Positions 5,536-7,773 of a stretch of 7,773 bases of DNA are shown here, piece by piece. Where the stretch lies: contig JACCRD010000187.1 of the NCBI GenBank assembly GCA_013813755.1, positions 1 through 7,773 of the forward strand. Direction: 5' to 3'. A program made the translations under genes and the position numbers. Under the pieces are notes generated by a model. That model saw only the letters and a list, made by a program, of their open reading frames with translations. It was not told the DNA's origin and did no database searches. The stretch is from Acidobacteriota bacterium (GTDB lineage Bacteria; Acidobacteriota; Blastocatellia; Pyrinomonadales; Pyrinomonadaceae). Position 1 is the first letter of the stretch. Every line of letters begins with the position of its first letter.

Positions 5536-7467
5536 TTGACCATAGTTACAGAGCAGACGGTTGAAACTTACGGTATAGAAAATTGGAGCGCGGGATATTT
5601 TGGAGTTAATCGCAAGGGAAATTTAATTGTCAGCGCCAGTGATGGCGGCGGTGACAATCCTTCGGCGGACGTTAAAGAAATAATCGATGATTTAAGCAGG
5701 CGCGGCATTAATACGCCTGTTTTACTGCGTTTCCCGCAGCTTCTCACCGGACAAATTCGCAAACTTCAGAAGGCTTTCAAAAATTCCATCAAAGAATTCG
5801 GATATGACGGCGGACATATGTGCGTTTTTCCGATGAAGGTTAATCAAAACCGCGCCGTGATTGAAGAATATTTGCGCGAAGGCAAGCGTTATAATTTTGG
5901 GCTGGAAGCCGGTTCAAAAGCCGAGCTTTACGCCGCGCTGGCGATGGAACAAGCGGAGGAAAGCCTTCTAGTCCTGAACGGTTTTAAGGATAAAGATTTT
6001 ATTCGCCTTGCGTTTGCGGGCGCTCAAGCCGGGAAAAATGTCGTGATTGTGATTGAAAAGTTAAGCGAACTCGAACACACGATTAAGCTCACTGAAGAAG
6101 TCACGCTGGAAAATCCAACCATCAAACTGCCGATAATCGGCGTGCGTGTCAAACTTTATTCGAAAGGTTCGGGCAAGTGGGAAAAATCGGGCGGCGAAGC
6201 GGCAAAATTCGGCTTGACGACTACGGAAATTTTGGAAGTAATTCGAAGACTGACCGAAGCCGGGCGCATCGAAATGCTCAAGCTGCTGCATTTTCATATC
6301 GGCTCGCAGCTAACCGACATTAAGCGCATCAAAAACGCAATGAAGGAAGCGGCGCGCACTTACGCCAAAATTCGGCAGCTCAATATTCCGATTGAATTTC
6401 TCGATGTCGGCGGCGGAATGGCGGTTGATTACGATGGTTCAAGAACATCGTTTGAATCGTCGGCAAACTACAACGCGCAGGAATTCGCCAACGACGTTGT
6501 TTACGTGATCAAAACGGTTTGCGATGATGAAGACGTACCGCATCCGACGATTATTCAGGAATCGGGACGATTTCTCGCAGCCTATCACGCGATTTTGGTA
6601 ACAAATGTACAAGACGAAATCGAAACGATCGTTGAAGATTTAACGCCCGTCGCGCTCGATGCGAACGATCCGCAAGTTGTCAAAGAATTGTTCGATCTGC
6701 GCAAAAGCATCACTGCGAAAAACTACCGCGAATATTACCACGACGCGCTCGAACACCGCGAAGAACTTTTTACGATGTTTAATCTCGGTTTGATTTCGCT
6801 TGAAAATCGTGGTAAGGGCGAAGTTCTTTTCTGGGACGTATGCGAAAAAGCGGATGAGTTTGCGCAGCAGAAAAAGTATGTGGCGGAAGAATTCGCAGAC
6901 CTTCGGCAACTTTTGTGCGCCAAGTATCTGGCGAACTTTTCGGTGTTTCGTTCGATTCCGGATAACTGGGCTTTAGAGCAGCTTTTTCCGATTATTCCAA
7001 TTCACAAACTCAACAAAAAACCGACTGAATATGCTACACTCTGCGACATAACTTGTGACTCAGACGGAATTGTCGATAAATTTGTCGATTTGCACGACGT
7101 TAAGCCGGTTTTGGAATTACATAAACTGGAAAAAGGCGTGCCATATTATTTGGCGATAATGCTCGTCGGCGCGTATCAGGAAGTGATGGGCAACAATCAC
7201 AATCTTTTCGGCGCGCCGCACGAAGCGCATATTCATATTGGCGAGGACGGTTACATTATCAAAAAAGTTATCCAGGGCGCGACAGTTGGCGATACGCTGG
7301 CAACCGTTCGATTCGAAGCGGCACAGCTTCACGACCAGTTTCGGCGCAATGTTATGCAGCAAGTCAAAAGCGGTGACCTGGCAACGAGAGAAGGCGACCA
7401 ATTAATTGAATATTACGAAAAACAATCGGACAGTTACACATATCTCGCGCCGAACGGCAGCGAGTAG
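5536..7467 (+). CDS. speA: Biosynthetic arginine decarboxylase SpeA
   Basis: PLP-dependent enzyme that converts L-arginine to agmatine and CO2, the first step of the agmatine route to putrescine. At 643 residues it has the normal full length of the SpeA family (fold type III, alanine-racemase-like barrel). The conserved opening YGIENWSAGYFGVNRKGN is at 12-29. The PLP lysine is K101 in FPMKVNQN. Other family motifs are LLHFHIGSQ (250-258), FLDVGGGMAVDYDG (288-301) and the phosphate-site ESGR (342-345). CDITCDSDG (503-511) carries the second active-site Cys and Asp, and GAYQEVMGNNHNLFG is at 545-559. Translation starts at TTG, supported by GGAG ten bases upstream and by a stop just before. No signal peptide is present. 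A deoxyhypusine-synthase-like gene follows after 89 bases without a terminator, which suggests a shared polyamine locus. Confidence 0.97.
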   Translation: MTIVTEQTVETYGIENWSAGYFGVNRKGNLIVSASDGGGDNPSADVKEIIDDLSRRGINTPVLLRFPQLLTGQIRKLQKAFKNSIKEFGYDGGHMCVFPMKVNQNRAVIEEYLREGKRYNFGLEAGSKAELYAALAMEQAEESLLVLNGFKDKDFIRLAFAGAQAGKNVVIVIEKLSELEHTIKLTEEVTLENPTIKLPIIGVRVKLYSKGSGKWEKSGGEAAKFGLTTTEILEVIRRLTEAGRIEMLKLLHFHIGSQLTDIKRIKNAMKEAARTYAKIRQLNIPIEFLDVGGGMAVDYDGSRTSFESSANYNAQEFANDVVYVIKTVCDDEDVPHPTIIQESGRFLAAYHAILVTNVQDEIETIVEDLTPVALDANDPQVVKELFDLRKSITAKNYREYYHDALEHREELFTMFNLGLISLENRGKGEVLFWDVCEKADEFAQQKKYVAEEFADLRQLLCAKYLANFSVFRSIPDNWALEQLFPIIPIHKLNKKPTEYATLCDITCDSDGIVDKFVDLHDVKPVLELHKLEKGVPYYLAIMLVGAYQEVMGNNHNLFGAPHEAHIHIGEDGYIIKKVIQGATVGDTLATVRFEAAQLHDQFRRNVMQQVKSGDLATREGDQLIEYYEKQSDSYTYLAPNGSE

Positions 7468-7556
7468 AATTTACGAATTTCAATTTATAAACTTTTATTA
7501 AAATTAATTTAGCAATTTAAACATACGCAATTCAAATATAATTATACGGAGACTTT

Positions 7557-7773
7557 ATGGCGACTCAAAAGAAATCAAAGGCATCAAAATTTTTAACCGT
7601 TCCGACTCGACCGATTCCGGTTGACCGTGACCGCTCAGTGGCAGGACTGCTCGAAAAAATGGAAGGCGCGGGCTTCGGCGCCAAACAACTTGCCGAAGCG
7701 CACCGCATCTGGCTCGATATGCTCGACGATAATGCAACTATTTATCTTTGCGGTTCGGGTAATTTGATTCCTT
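7557..7773 (+). CDS. Deoxyhypusine-synthase-like protein (N-terminal part)
   Basis: Only the first 72 codons are in the window. After a basic start (MATQKKSKASKF), the segment PTRPIPVDRDRSVAGLLEKM, then GAGFGAKQLAEAHRIWLDML and TIYLCGSGNLIP, follows the N-terminal pattern of bacterial deoxyhypusine-synthase-like proteins. The last block begins the NAD-binding Rossmann-type fold. Bacteria lack the eIF5A substrate of true deoxyhypusine synthase, and several bacterial homologues make homospermidine or act on other amines. The neighbour speA fits a polyamine role. GGAG at 7548-7551, five bases before the ATG, is a good RBS. The catalytic lysine would lie beyond the window, so activity cannot be judged. 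The family call rests on a short stretch, but the pattern is specific. Confidence 0.82.
   Translation, partial: MATQKKSKASKFLTVPTRPIPVDRDRSVAGLLEKMEGAGFGAKQLAEAHRIWLDMLDDNATIYLCGSGNLIP

Noticed and set aside
6640..6923. Open frames on the minus strand within speA
   Set aside because: They are antisense shadows of a full-length conserved enzyme, with no recognisable product.
7537..7542. TATAAT in front of the DHS-like gene
   Set aside because: A transcript from it would start at or inside the RBS, and there is no -35 box. It is more likely chance in AT-rich DNA.

Overview
The window most resembles a moderate-GC member of the Acidobacteriota, possibly class Blastocatellia. The main evidence is a full-length secreted protein of the VWFA-related family typical of that phylum (3078-5255, minus strand). 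Supporting signs are a deoxyhypusine-synthase-like gene directly behind an arginine decarboxylase, GC-rich genes separated by very AT-rich spacers, and the remnant of a PKD-like secreted domain. The taxon is inferred from family content, not from a marker gene.

Left part (1-2389). The window opens inside a 2-oxoacid dehydrogenase E1 beta gene, of which the C-terminal 270 codons are present. Five bases after its stop lies a short secreted-protein gene that appears broken by a frameshift and an in-frame TGA (819-1095). A 100-residue acidic, two-part hypothetical protein follows (1301-1603). Next is a 65-residue protein with two membrane helices (1837-2034), whose leader contains a perfect 10-bp inverted repeat. 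The 355-base gap before the next gene has no convincing gene. It holds a GC hairpin, a compact pair of palindromes that looks like a dispersed REP-type repeat, and a TATAAT box.

Middle (2390-5255). A two-domain Nfu iron-sulfur carrier protein runs rightward. It converges on the leftward VWFA-related protein across one strong hairpin (2984-3017) that can end transcription from both sides.

Right part (5256-7773). A 280-base AT-rich divergent spacer separates the VWFA gene from speA, the biosynthetic arginine decarboxylase, which starts with TTG. Eighty-nine bases later, on the same strand and with no terminator between, the N-terminal 72 codons of a deoxyhypusine-synthase-like protein begin and run off the window. 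The pair suggests a polyamine locus: SpeA would supply agmatine, the precursor of putrescine, and the DHS-like enzyme could use polyamines to make homospermidine or a related product.

No phage, transposase, CRISPR array, rRNA or tRNA was seen, and nothing amounts to a clear new multi-gene system. The points most worth a second look are the decayed PKD-like gene, the REP-like palindromes, the small membrane protein with its hairpin leader, and the speA/DHS-like pair.
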